Of a stretch of 64,000 bases of DNA, positions 45,009 to 53,309 are shown one piece after another (the first letter of the stretch is position 1; every line of letters starts with the position of its first letter). Position numbers and translations under genes: made by a program. The notes under the pieces are model-generated. The model was not told the DNA's origin, did not search any database, and saw nothing but the letters and a program-made list of their open reading frames with translations. The DNA comes from Novosphingobium sp. AAP83 (GTDB lineage: Bacteria; Pseudomonadota; Alphaproteobacteria; Sphingomonadales; Sphingomonadaceae), in NCBI RefSeq assembly GCF_001295795.1, contig NZ_LJHY01000001.1, positions 62,001 through 126,000 of the forward strand. Reading direction: 5' to 3'.

Positions 45009-45581
45009 TTAACGAGTTTTCACCATGATGCCGAGTAAGCGTGTGTATTGCCACCCGGCCATTGCGACAACCAGGCTGGAGCCAATATCGATCAGCCAGT
45101 TGAGGTGCGGACCTTTGTAAAGAAGAGCGTCGACCGGGTGGAACGAGATCAGCCTTAGAGCTACCAACATGGCCATCGTGGTTAGTCCCAAGCGCCCCCA
45201 CCTGACCGCATTATCGAGGCGCGAGCGGGAAGGTCGCCAAGCGCCAGATGCGCCAAAAAGGATGGCAAACAAGGTCAGGATTGCAATTGCCGCGATCGGT
45301 CCCTGGATGGTCCGTCGCATTGTATAAGTACCATTAGCCAAAAGGGTCTGGCGCAACAAATCCCGCAAGATTTCTTCAATTCCCAAAATGCGCATCAAAG
45401 CCAGCACGATGAAGCAGCCGCCGGCAAAAAGCCACGCACACCTTTCGGCCATCGGCCGGTCGCGTTTGAAAGCATAAATAAAAGCGAGTACGCAAATTGC
45501 TGCAACCGTGAGATAGATAGTACTGCCGGCGAGAGTCAGAAGCGAGTATCCATTCGCGATCATCAGTGCATTCCCGTTCAA
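45009..45581 (-). CDS. Multi-span membrane protein, unknown function
   Basis: A 190-residue protein with about five hydrophobic helices: GYSLLTLAGSTIYLTVAAIC (near 10-30), AWLFAGGCFIVLALMRIL (near 50), AIAILTLFAILFGASG (near 97), LGLTTMAMLVALRLI (near 130) and IDIGSSLVVAMAGW (near 170). Codons are AT-richer than the neighbouring housekeeping genes. It is convergent with the GT4 gene and divergent from the export lipoprotein gene. Similar proteins occur in sphingomonad polysaccharide loci, but no function is known to me. Confidence 0.6.
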   Translation of the reverse strand: MNGNALMIANGYSLLTLAGSTIYLTVAAICVLAFIYAFKRDRPMAERCAWLFAGGCFIVLALMRILGIEEILRDLLRQTLLANGTYTMRRTIQGPIAAIAILTLFAILFGASGAWRPSRSRLDNAVRWGRLGLTTMAMLVALRLISFHPVDALLYKGPHLNWLIDIGSSLVVAMAGWQYTRLLGIMVKTR

Positions 45582-45734
45582 AGGTTGCTTTTCAAAAGGC
45601 CTGATATCGCTTTAGCTCTTGTTCGGAAAGATGCGTTTGTTGTTGCAGTGCACAACAGTTGTGGCATAGGGGTTGCGAAGAACATGTGCCAAGGTATATG
45701 CAACTTTCCGTACTCATTCAGGGCGCTATCTCGG

Positions 45735-46451
45735 ATGCAAAGTTTTGGTTTTTGGCCTTGCGCCCGTATTATTGTCGGCATAACGCTTGCTGGTGCGCTT
45801 GCCGGGTGTGGAAGCAGCCCGCCAGTTCGTGTTGGAATGGCTACGACCGGCGCGGTTACAGAGTATGGTCAGGCTGATTATTCTGCCACTGAACCGGCGC
45901 TATATGTGCTGCGACCTGCCGATATCATTTCGGTCAACGTATTTCGGGAGCCTGAACTTTCGATCCAGAACGTGCCAGTGGGCGCAGACGGCATATTGTC
46001 TCTACCCGTCGTGGGGGCCTTGAAGGTCGAAGGTATGACCACCCGCGAAGTCGAGCAGTACGTTATGCAGAAGCTTGGCGCGGGTATACTTGTCAACCCA
46101 AAGGTCAGCATCAACGTGATGCAATTCGCATCGCACGTGGTGACAGTCGAGGGGTCGGTCGAAAAGCCCGGGATGTATTCGTTCAAACCGGGTACACGCC
46201 TTTCTGGCGCGATCTCACTTGCTGCGGGGCCAAGCCGTGTTGCCAAGCTTAATGAAGTTGCTGTATTTCGCCAGCGGGCCGATGGCATCGCTGTCGCCAA
46301 GTTCGACTATGCTCAGGTGCGCCTCGGCACGATGATGGACCCTGTGTTGCAGCCTAATGATCGCATTATCGTGGGTACGTCGGGCCTCTCGCAGTTTTGG
46401 CAAGATTTCCTCAAGACCGTTCCCGCGTTGGCGATCTTTACACGCCTTTGA
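45735..46451 (+). CDS. Polysaccharide export outer-membrane lipoprotein (Wza/GumB type)
   Basis: A 238-residue outer-membrane export protein. The lipoprotein signal peptide ends LAGALAGC with Cys25, then the poly-export domain: YVLRPADIISVNVFREPELS, PVGADGILSLPVVGALKVEG and, with the SLBB-like part, VTVEGSVEKPGMYSFKPG. It is shorter than E. coli Wza (379) and close to GumB. The ATG at 45735 is chosen because it gives the signal peptide; the start codons further upstream give no signal. It lies 18 bases before the tyrosine kinase gene. Confidence 0.88.
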   Translation: MQSFGFWPCARIIVGITLAGALAGCGSSPPVRVGMATTGAVTEYGQADYSATEPALYVLRPADIISVNVFREPELSIQNVPVGADGILSLPVVGALKVEGMTTREVEQYVMQKLGAGILVNPKVSINVMQFASHVVTVEGSVEKPGMYSFKPGTRLSGAISLAAGPSRVAKLNEVAVFRQRADGIAVAKFDYAQVRLGTMMDPVLQPNDRIIVGTSGLSQFWQDFLKTVPALAIFTRL

Positions 46452-46469
46452 CGGCTCGAGGTTTGCGCT

Positions 46470-48692
46470 ATGGATGAAAAGGTACAAGCTCGCATGTCAG
46501 AGGCCAACAGCCGCGAATCCTGGGTAGACCAATATCTCCCAAGGACGGATGGCGCAGCCATCGACCGAACTGGTAATCTGATCAGCCTTGAAACGATCAG
46601 GGGATTGGCGTTTCGCCAGCGGAACCTGCTCATTGGCGTGATTTTGGCAGTCTTAGTCCTTAGTCTCGTTGCCACTTTGATGACCAAGCCGGTTTATCAG
46701 GCATCTGCGACGGTGCAGGTCGATTCGAGCCAGGCAAACATTGTCGAAGGCCAAGACCTTGAACCCGCTATGCGCGGTGGAGAATTCAGTCGCTATATGA
46801 GCACGCAAGGCGCGGTGATCATGAGCAAACGCATGGCCTACCAAGTTGTTGACACGCTCAAGCTGGCGGATAACGACGAACTTCTCGGGGATGCTGCCAC
46901 TACCCGCCCTGCAAACCTGAGCGATGAAAAATGGAAGGCCAGGCGTCGCGAAATCGCTGCTGCGATTCTCAAGGGTGGCGTCTCGGTGGTCGTGCCGGAT
47001 GACATTCGCATCCTGACGATCAGCTTCAAGTCCGAAAACCCTCGCCTCGCGGCGAGCATCGCCAATGCTTACGTCGACAACTTTGTGCTCGAAGATACCC
47101 GCAGGGGTATCGAAATCAGCACGTATGCGCAAAATTACCTGACGACCCAGATCAGAGAAATCGGCAACAAACTTCAGAATGCCGAAATGGCAGCCAATGC
47201 CTATGCCAAGGCGAACGGGATTATCGCCACCACCGCCCCGGCAGCAGGCGATACCAATGGTGCATCGCCACCTGCGACGATTACTGTTGCGACCCTTGGT
47301 ACGGTTTCGGGCACCTACACTGAAACGCGCAATCGCCGCATTGCTGCCGAGCAACGCTGGCGTAACGCGCAAGGTCTTGCGGCATCGCAACTCCCCGAGG
47401 TGCAGGCTAACAACGCGATCCAGGCACTGGTCGCTGAACGGTCGAAGGTTGCAGCGCAGATTTCGGAGTTGCGCCAGCGTTACGGCGAAAACTATCCGCA
47501 AGTCAGTGAAGCGCGAGCGACGCTGACGTCTCTGGACAGCCAGATCACCCGGCTAAGCACTGACGTCAAGAACAGTATTCGCGATCAATACCAGCTTGCA
47601 TTGCGTCAGGAAGAAGCACTTTCCGGCGAATTGAAGAAGGTTTCGGGCGACACGCTGGACGAGCAAGACCGCCGTGTACGTTACAACCTGCTCGACCGCG
47701 AAGCCGCGGCTTTGCGGACGCAGTTGGCCGCCTTGCTTGATCGCTACAATCAAGTCGCAGCCGCCGCCAATATCCAGCAGGGCGCGATTACCAAGGTCGA
47801 TGATGCATCGGTTCCGGGGGCGCCTATATCGCCGAACCTGACCAAGAACCTGCTAGCAGCGATGGTAGTGGGCATTGGCCTAGCCGTGGCTCTGGCGGTT
47901 CTTCGCGACTCGCTCGATGACAGGTTGCGGTCTGTCGACGACGTCGAGCGGAAGCTCGGCACCCCGTTGTTGGGCTTTACCCCCAATGTCGAGAGCATGG
48001 ATGTGGAGGCGCAGGTAGCCGATCCATTCAGCGCGCTCATGGAATCCTACTCTTCGCTTCGAACCTCGCTCGACTTTGCGCAGTCGGGTGACAATCGTGT
48101 ATTGATGGTGACGTCCAGTCAGCCATCGGAAGGCAAGACGCTGACCGCAACCGTGCTTGCACGCAAGTACGCGGAGCTGGGTCACAAGACGCTGTTGATC
48201 GACGCGGATCTTCGCAAGCCTACGGTTTCTGCGATGTTCGGAGCGACCAAGCGGCCGACGCAAGGATTTGTGGAAGTCCTGCTGGGCGATATCGACCTGC
48301 AGTCTGCATTGATCAAAGGTACGATTGACAACCTTTCGGTCCTGCCGGTTGGTTCGATTCCTCATAATCCGGTCGAGATCCTATCCTCGCCACGGCTTGC
48401 GGAATTCATCCAGAAGTGCCGTGGCGATTATGCACTGATCATGATCGACTCCGCGCCGGTTATGGGTCTGGCCGACGCTCCGCTGGTGTCGCGTCTAGTC
48501 GACGGCGTCGTGTTTATCGTTGAAGCCAATCGCTCGAACTTCGGGCAGACCAAGACCGCGTTGCGCCGTCTTCGTTCAGTAGGCGCCAATGTGCTTGGCG
48601 TCGTCCTGACCAAGTATCGTTCGGCCGAAGCTGGCTTGTCCTACGATTACCATTACAACTATTACTCCTACGGCCACGGGAAGAAGGACTGA
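46470..48692 (+). CDS. Wzc/ExoP-type polysaccharide co-polymerase with BY-kinase domain
   Basis: A 740-residue inner-membrane protein that sets chain length and drives export. A Wzz domain with a first transmembrane helix (near 55-75, LLIGVILAVLVLSLVATLM) is followed by a periplasmic coiled coil (near 200-430), a second helix (near 460-480, LLAAMVVGIGLAVALAVL), then a cytoplasmic tyrosine kinase: Walker A SSQPSEGKT near 550, Walker A' LLIDADLRKPT near 575, Walker B ALIMIDSAPVMG near 655. The C-terminal tail YDYHYNYYSYGHGKKD is a tyrosine cluster for autophosphorylation. It pairs with the upstream export lipoprotein. Confidence 0.94.
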   Translation: MDEKVQARMSEANSRESWVDQYLPRTDGAAIDRTGNLISLETIRGLAFRQRNLLIGVILAVLVLSLVATLMTKPVYQASATVQVDSSQANIVEGQDLEPAMRGGEFSRYMSTQGAVIMSKRMAYQVVDTLKLADNDELLGDAATTRPANLSDEKWKARRREIAAAILKGGVSVVVPDDIRILTISFKSENPRLAASIANAYVDNFVLEDTRRGIEISTYAQNYLTTQIREIGNKLQNAEMAANAYAKANGIIATTAPAAGDTNGASPPATITVATLGTVSGTYTETRNRRIAAEQRWRNAQGLAASQLPEVQANNAIQALVAERSKVAAQISELRQRYGENYPQVSEARATLTSLDSQITRLSTDVKNSIRDQYQLALRQEEALSGELKKVSGDTLDEQDRRVRYNLLDREAAALRTQLAALLDRYNQVAAAANIQQGAITKVDDASVPGAPISPNLTKNLLAAMVVGIGLAVALAVLRDSLDDRLRSVDDVERKLGTPLLGFTPNVESMDVEAQVADPFSALMESYSSLRTSLDFAQSGDNRVLMVTSSQPSEGKTLTATVLARKYAELGHKTLLIDADLRKPTVSAMFGATKRPTQGFVEVLLGDIDLQSALIKGTIDNLSVLPVGSIPHNPVEILSSPRLAEFIQKCRGDYALIMIDSAPVMGLADAPLVSRLVDGVVFIVEANRSNFGQTKTALRRLRSVGANVLGVVLTKYRSAEAGLSYDYHYNYYSYGHGKKD

Positions 48693-48788
48693 TCGAGCCG
48701 GTTGGGAGATCGAGGCGATCTTTTGGGTTGAGAGGTGGCTTTCGGAGGCTGTATTTCAACCCGTTCTGCTGCAAGAGCAAGGAACGAC

Positions 48789-49985
48789 GTGACCGCCCCT
48801 CCCTCCAACCGGCCTTTGATTGTGCACGTATCGGGGGATTTCCCCGATCCGGTGGAGCCCTTCAAGACACCGGTTATCCGCACTCTGATTGATCTGACGG
48901 CCACACAGTTCAAGCACCGCGTCTTTTCCTTGAATCGCCTTGCGCCAAGCCCTCGTCAGCTTGCGAGAGATGTTTTCTCCGGTAATCGCGCAGATCTTCG
49001 CGGCGTCCGATCAAGCGATTTCGCCTATGGTACGGCGATTGAGTATGCAGCGCCGTCGAAGGGCATCTTCCACGAGACGATACTCGTAAAGCTGGGCAAC
49101 TGGCTCGCGGGTGAACTGGCCAAGGGGGAAAGACCGGCCCTGATCGTGGGACACAAGCTCTCTACCGAAGGGCTTGTAGCAGAGCGGGCGGCGGATCTTC
49201 TAGGCATTCCCTACGCGGTCTCGATACAGGGCGACACGGATACCAAGATCGTCAGGGCGCGGCCCGACCTTGCCAAAAGCTTCTCGCGTGTTTTTCATCG
49301 GGCCAGTACGGTATTCCCTTTCGCCCCTTGGGCATTGCACGCGATGGAAGATAGGTTCGGGCCGCGTCAAGGGCCATCGCGCCTGCTGCCCTGCCCGACC
49401 GACATCGACACGCCCGTTGCGCCACTGGCAGGCGGCAGCGGGTTCATCTCGGTATTCCATTTGAAGAATTACAAGCGAAAGAACTTGCCGGGCATGTGCC
49501 GTGCCATGAACGTCCTTCGTTCCCGCGGGGTCGAGACAAGCCTGAAGGTCGTGGGCGGCGGGTCGCAATCCGATTTCGCAGCTTGCCTCAGGGAAGCGGG
49601 CGCGCAGTCTGTCGTCGGGTTTCCGGGAGCAAAAGACCGGAGCGGCATTCGCGACGACATGAGCCGGGCAGCAGGCTTCGTCATGCCGTCATTACGGGAG
49701 AGTTTCGGGCTGGTTTTTATTGAGGCTCTGTTCTGCGGCCTTCCGATCATCTACCCGCGTGGTGCCGCCGTGGACGGGTTTTTCGAAGGCAAGCCTTTCG
49801 CGATCAAGGTTGATGCGCACGATCCCGAAGCAATTGCTGACGCCATGCAGCATGTGCTGGTCAATGAGTCATCGATGAAAGCAGCACTGGCCCAGTGGCA
49901 AGTGACCGACGAAGCGGCCCGGTTCACGAGGGAATGGATAAGCCGTGAATTTGCTGCCGGTATCGCTGAAGCGATTGCCAGCTAA
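48789..49985 (+). CDS. Glycosyltransferase family 4
   Basis: A 398-residue GT-B enzyme. Key text: LIVGHKLSTEGLVAERAADL in the N-domain and, in the donor domain, SVFHLKNYKRKNLPGMCRAM, KVVGGGSQSDF, and VMPSLRESFGLVFIEALFCGLPIIYPRG, the E-x7-E nucleotide-sugar motif. The start is a GTG at 48789 with AAGGA upstream; the longer frame is less likely. Its product probably extends the repeat unit. It converges on the acetyltransferase gene with a five-base gap. Confidence 0.88.
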   Translation: MTAPPSNRPLIVHVSGDFPDPVEPFKTPVIRTLIDLTATQFKHRVFSLNRLAPSPRQLARDVFSGNRADLRGVRSSDFAYGTAIEYAAPSKGIFHETILVKLGNWLAGELAKGERPALIVGHKLSTEGLVAERAADLLGIPYAVSIQGDTDTKIVRARPDLAKSFSRVFHRASTVFPFAPWALHAMEDRFGPRQGPSRLLPCPTDIDTPVAPLAGGSGFISVFHLKNYKRKNLPGMCRAMNVLRSRGVETSLKVVGGGSQSDFAACLREAGAQSVVGFPGAKDRSGIRDDMSRAAGFVMPSLRESFGLVFIEALFCGLPIIYPRGAAVDGFFEGKPFAIKVDAHDPEAIADAMQHVLVNESSMKAALAQWQVTDEAARFTREWISREFAAGIAEAIAS

Positions 49986-49990
49986 CGCCC

Positions 49991-50572
49991 TCAGCCTGCA
50001 TCATCCCGCACTGTCCGCTGGCCGACAATGCGCGCAGGTGATCCAGCTACGATCGCAAAAGGCGGGACATCGCCCTTCACGACTGCGCCGGCCGCGACGA
50101 TAGCGCCATCGCCGATCCTTGCTCCAGGCAGGATAACGGCGCGCGTTGCCAGCCACACGTCATTTCCGATCTCGATGTCTGCTTCCCGCATGGCTTGATC
50201 CGTGACCGGGCTTCCTTCGTTGTAAGCGTAGGTTGCGGCCGTGAGCATCACCTCCGGCCCGAACAGCACGTCGTCACCGATTCGGATACGCCCATCGCGC
50301 GGACCTGCCCATATATGGCAGCGCGAACCCAGCCTCACCCTGTTACCGATTGTAATCCGGTCGGGGTTGGAAAACACCACATCCGGGCTGATGCTCGGAG
50401 ATACACCAAGCGAAATCTGCCGTAAGGGCGTGACGTGACTGTAGTTGTAGTAATTGACCAGCTTGAACAAGTGCGCCCAGGCCCTGGGATCGAATGTCGA
50501 GGCCAACAACCGCACGAGGCGCCCCATACGTCCAATAGATTTCTTCCTCGGCAGAGCAGAAGGATCAGCCAC
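49991..50572 (-). CDS. Left-handed beta-helix acyltransferase (hexapeptide repeat)
   Basis: A 193-residue O-acetyltransferase-like protein of the LbetaH class: hexapeptide repeats such as VVFSNPDRITIGNRVRLGSR, RIRIGDDVLFGPEVML, DIEIGNDVWLATRAVILPGA and RIGDGAIVAAGAVVKGDVPP, ending GSPARIVG, as in NodL/WcaF-type enzymes. It likely acetylates a sugar in the repeat unit. The start is set at the GTG at 50572, three bases after the stop of the upstream glycosyltransferase; an internal ATG at 50527 is an alternative. Confidence 0.85.
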   Translation of the reverse strand: MADPSALPRKKSIGRMGRLVRLLASTFDPRAWAHLFKLVNYYNYSHVTPLRQISLGVSPSISPDVVFSNPDRITIGNRVRLGSRCHIWAGPRDGRIRIGDDVLFGPEVMLTAATYAYNEGSPVTDQAMREADIEIGNDVWLATRAVILPGARIGDGAIVAAGAVVKGDVPPFAIVAGSPARIVGQRTVRDDAG

Positions 50573-50574
50573 AG

Positions 50575-51522
50575 TCAGTACCCCCGCAGCCACTCGCCGC
50601 GCTTCTTCCAAATGTTGTGCCAACTGGTCTCCTGATCGCTCTTGCCGGTGACGCGCGATTTGAACCAGGCGCCGAGCCTGCGGTTGGCAATCCACAGCCA
50701 CAGCAGGCCAATCCCCAGCCGGGCCCTTGGCTTGCTCCAATGATCGCGGACCAGCGTGACTTTGGATTGCAGCACACGCAGCACCTTGTCCTCCCGCTTG
50801 TTGCTGGAAGCACCGACGAGATGCATGATCTGCGCGTCCGGCGTGATCATCGGGCGGCAGCCCAGCTTGGCTGCACGCAGGCAGAGATCGTGTTCCTCGC
50901 CATACATGAAATAGCGTTCGTTGAATCCACCGAGTTCGCGCCACAGCGCCGTACGGATCAGCAAGAAACAACCGACGACGACATCGACATGCCTTACACT
51001 GTCACGCTTCCACCCGCCGATACCCTCGGGATTGAAGAACGTGGTATCGCGAAACACTCTGGTTAGCCCGGTCGCAGAGCAGAACAGGCTCCAAAGTGTC
51101 ATCGTGTTCCAGCATGACGCGATATTCAGCGATCCGTCAGGAAATACTGTCCGCCCGCCGACGATGCCTGCTTCGGGGTGTTTGCGACCGAAATTCACGA
51201 GATTTTCGATTGCGCGCGGATACGTTTCCGTGTCGGGATTGAGCAGGATGAGCCATTCCGTATCTGCCATTTCAGCCACGGCGTTGTTCGCGCGTGCAAA
51301 ACCGATATTGTCGGTGCTGCGGATCAGCTCGATGTCGGGGAATTGCTGTGCGACGGCATCGGCTGAACCGTCGTGCGACGCATTATCCCAGACGATGACA
51401 CGCATGGAAACGGCTCCAGCGTTTTGAAGCAAGGTTTCGATGGCCTTGATCGTGAGTTCGCGCGTATTGTAGCTGACGATGATAACTGTGGTATCATGCG
51501 GCTGTGTTGTCGTCTCCGTCAC
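50575..51522 (-). CDS. Glycosyltransferase family 2
   Basis: A 315-residue GT-A inverting glycosyltransferase (rhamnosyltransferase-like, WbbL type). It reads TTVIIVSYNTRELTIKAIET, VIVWDNASHDGSADAVA, NIGFARANNAV, ILLNPDTETYP (acidic DxD-type region) and FMYGEEHDLCLRAAKLGC, characteristic of WbbL. The start is the GTG at 51522, ten bases after the polymerase gene; the longer frame is unsupported. The rhamnose pathway genes in this window fit such a role, though specificity is inference. Confidence 0.87.
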   Translation of the reverse strand: MTETTTQPHDTTVIIVSYNTRELTIKAIETLLQNAGAVSMRVIVWDNASHDGSADAVAQQFPDIELIRSTDNIGFARANNAVAEMADTEWLILLNPDTETYPRAIENLVNFGRKHPEAGIVGGRTVFPDGSLNIASCWNTMTLWSLFCSATGLTRVFRDTTFFNPEGIGGWKRDSVRHVDVVVGCFLLIRTALWRELGGFNERYFMYGEEHDLCLRAAKLGCRPMITPDAQIMHLVGASSNKREDKVLRVLQSKVTLVRDHWSKPRARLGIGLLWLWIANRRLGAWFKSRVTGKSDQETSWHNIWKKRGEWLRGY

Positions 51523-51532
51523 TGGACGCCCC

Positions 51533-52885
51533 TCATCGCAACGTGGCCCGATTTGACGCGGGCGGGGTGACCGCAGCTGGTCCTTGCAGCGAAAGAACCA
51601 TGCCAAGCAGCATGAAGAACCAGCTCGCCATCGGGCCAAACAGCGCGACGGAGAAACCCGCTACCGCCAGGATGAACACAGCGACTCCCAGTCCGACTAG
51701 AAACGTCCGGTCAGTCAGGTTTGCGAACTGTGTGAGGCGGGCCACCGAGTAAATTGCTGCAATAGACAACGCGAGAAATGCAATTGCGGCAATCAGGCCA
51801 TGCCGCATCGCCAACAGCAGCCAGTAATTGTCCACGCTCCCAACCATCCAGCTTAGACGCTCGTATTCCTTAAAACCAATTCCGAACCAGGGATATTTTT
51901 CAACCGAGCGCCAGCCGAAATACCAGATCAAACGACGAAAATAGCCAGTCGCGGGATTAAGGCTTGCGCGGATTAGAAAACCGCTCAAACCGCTGCCGGA
52001 AGCGATCTGGATGAACAGCATCATGGCTGCAGCCAAGACAAACAGCAGCCGCCATGTCAGAAATGCCGCATATCTGCCGGCATAGTCATAAGCCAGCAAC
52101 CCAACTCCCAGCGCGAGCGCGAAGAGCGCTGCAGAGCTGACCGAGAAGAATGAAAGAAAGCTTGCTGCGATACCGGCATAGAGCGGCCAGCGCCGCAGGC
52201 CCGATGTCCAGTATAAAGGCAGCAGAGCGGCCAGAAAGATGCCAGCGAGAATTGGGTGATTGAACGGTCCGGACGCGCGCAGCAGCCCAAGACGAACTTC
52301 ATAATAGCCACCAGTCAGCAAGCCTACTGCGACACCGTTTTCGTAGCGGGACAGCGCACCGAATATCGAGGCGGCGAGAGGTTTGATGATTTTCTCGTGA
52401 GTTATACTCTCGACCGCCATGATCGCACCGACAAAAGCAACGCCCGGCGCGATTGCGAGCAGCAATCTGCGCAGGTCAGAAAGGTCCTTTATGCTGACGC
52501 GTGCGATCACGTAAGGTGCGATCACATCGAAAGCGAGAGCGGCGCCACGCACGAAACCGTCGCCAAATCCGTAGACCGCGACAAAGGATATGATCATCCA
52601 GCCGCTGCCAATGAACATCCAAAGATCGGCTGGCCGATAATTCAAATGGCCACGTGCCAATCGGGAGAGCACCCACGGCAGCAACATGAAGCATGCGATC
52701 CGCCAAGGATACAATTGAAGCTCTGCGACAGTGATGCGCACTTCTTGTGGCAGTAGCGTCGAATAGGCGACAAGCACGACCGGCAGGATATCGAGGAGTG
52801 ACCGCCGAGCAGGAACAGGTACAGCGCGGGCCATATGTCCGCCTGGAACCGGGCCATCGACCAAAATGCGCGACATTGCCGTCAA
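51533..52885 (-). CDS. Wzy-like polysaccharide polymerase / O-antigen ligase family membrane protein
   Basis: A 450-residue polytopic membrane protein with about eleven helices. The family segment FGWRSVEKYPWFGIGFKEYE precedes a D-N-x-W-type motif (SVDNYWLLLAMRHGLI), as in Wzy_C-type polymerases. Start: a TTG at 52885 with AAGGAGG nine bases upstream fits best; an ATG at 52876 is also possible but 18 bases from that site. It heads the minus-strand run (polymerase, GT2, acetyltransferase) and is divergent from the spike genes. It would polymerise the repeat unit in the periplasm. Confidence 0.8.
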   Translation of the reverse strand: MTAMSRILVDGPVPGGHMARAVPVPARRSLLDILPVVLVAYSTLLPQEVRITVAELQLYPWRIACFMLLPWVLSRLARGHLNYRPADLWMFIGSGWMIISFVAVYGFGDGFVRGAALAFDVIAPYVIARVSIKDLSDLRRLLLAIAPGVAFVGAIMAVESITHEKIIKPLAASIFGALSRYENGVAVGLLTGGYYEVRLGLLRASGPFNHPILAGIFLAALLPLYWTSGLRRWPLYAGIAASFLSFFSVSSAALFALALGVGLLAYDYAGRYAAFLTWRLLFVLAAAMMLFIQIASGSGLSGFLIRASLNPATGYFRRLIWYFGWRSVEKYPWFGIGFKEYERLSWMVGSVDNYWLLLAMRHGLIAAIAFLALSIAAIYSVARLTQFANLTDRTFLVGLGVAVFILAVAGFSVALFGPMASWFFMLLGMVLSLQGPAAVTPPASNRATLR

Positions 52886-53039
52886 AATGCCTGACCTCCT
52901 TGGCTCAGGCGGTTCTTGCCCTATTAGACCAACTGCCGCAAGCATCTGTTGCAATGCAACAAGCCTGAATCTGCTTTCCTACAATATGCGCCCTCTGATA
53001 TGCCAGTTGTTCTTGTTATGTTCAACTTGGAGGACCATC

Positions 53040-53309
53040 ATGTTCGTCGACCCTTTCATTCACACCAGCAATAACCCGACATCACCCGCCGAGACCTGCT
53101 TCGAGATTATTCCGAACGATTCAGCAGACATCCAGATGGCAACCAAGGCAATCTATGTCGGTCAAGGTGGAAACCTGGCGATCATCTCTGTCCGCAACGA
53201 GTCGCCCGTGACATTCACGAATATCGCACCCGGGAGCATACTGGACATTCGCGTCCGGCGGATACTGGTTACCGGTACGACTGCCAGAGAGATCGTGGGG
53301 CTCGCGTAA
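53040..53309 (+). CDS. Spike base protein, RCAP_rcc01079 (GhsA-like) family
   Basis: An 89-residue protein. Its core (MATKAIYVGQGGNLAIISVR, then SPVTFTNIAPGSILDIRVRR and ILVTGTTAREIVGLA) matches the small 'spike base protein' family first named from Rhodobacter capsulatus rcc01079 (GhsA), the base of the gene transfer agent head spike. It starts at an ATG with GGAGG six bases upstream and shares one base with the stop/start of the next gene (TAATG at 53307-53311). The longer frame from 52866 is rejected. Homology is firm by pattern; whether it still serves a gene transfer agent is inference. Confidence 0.85.
   Translation: MFVDPFIHTSNNPTSPAETCFEIIPNDSADIQMATKAIYVGQGGNLAIISVRNESPVTFTNIAPGSILDIRVRRILVTGTTAREIVGLA

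Noticed and set aside
52866..53039. Extending the spike-base gene upstream to 52866
   Set aside because: The extension has poor codon composition and runs into the 5' end of the divergent polymerase gene, whereas the ATG at 53040 has a clear GGAGG.
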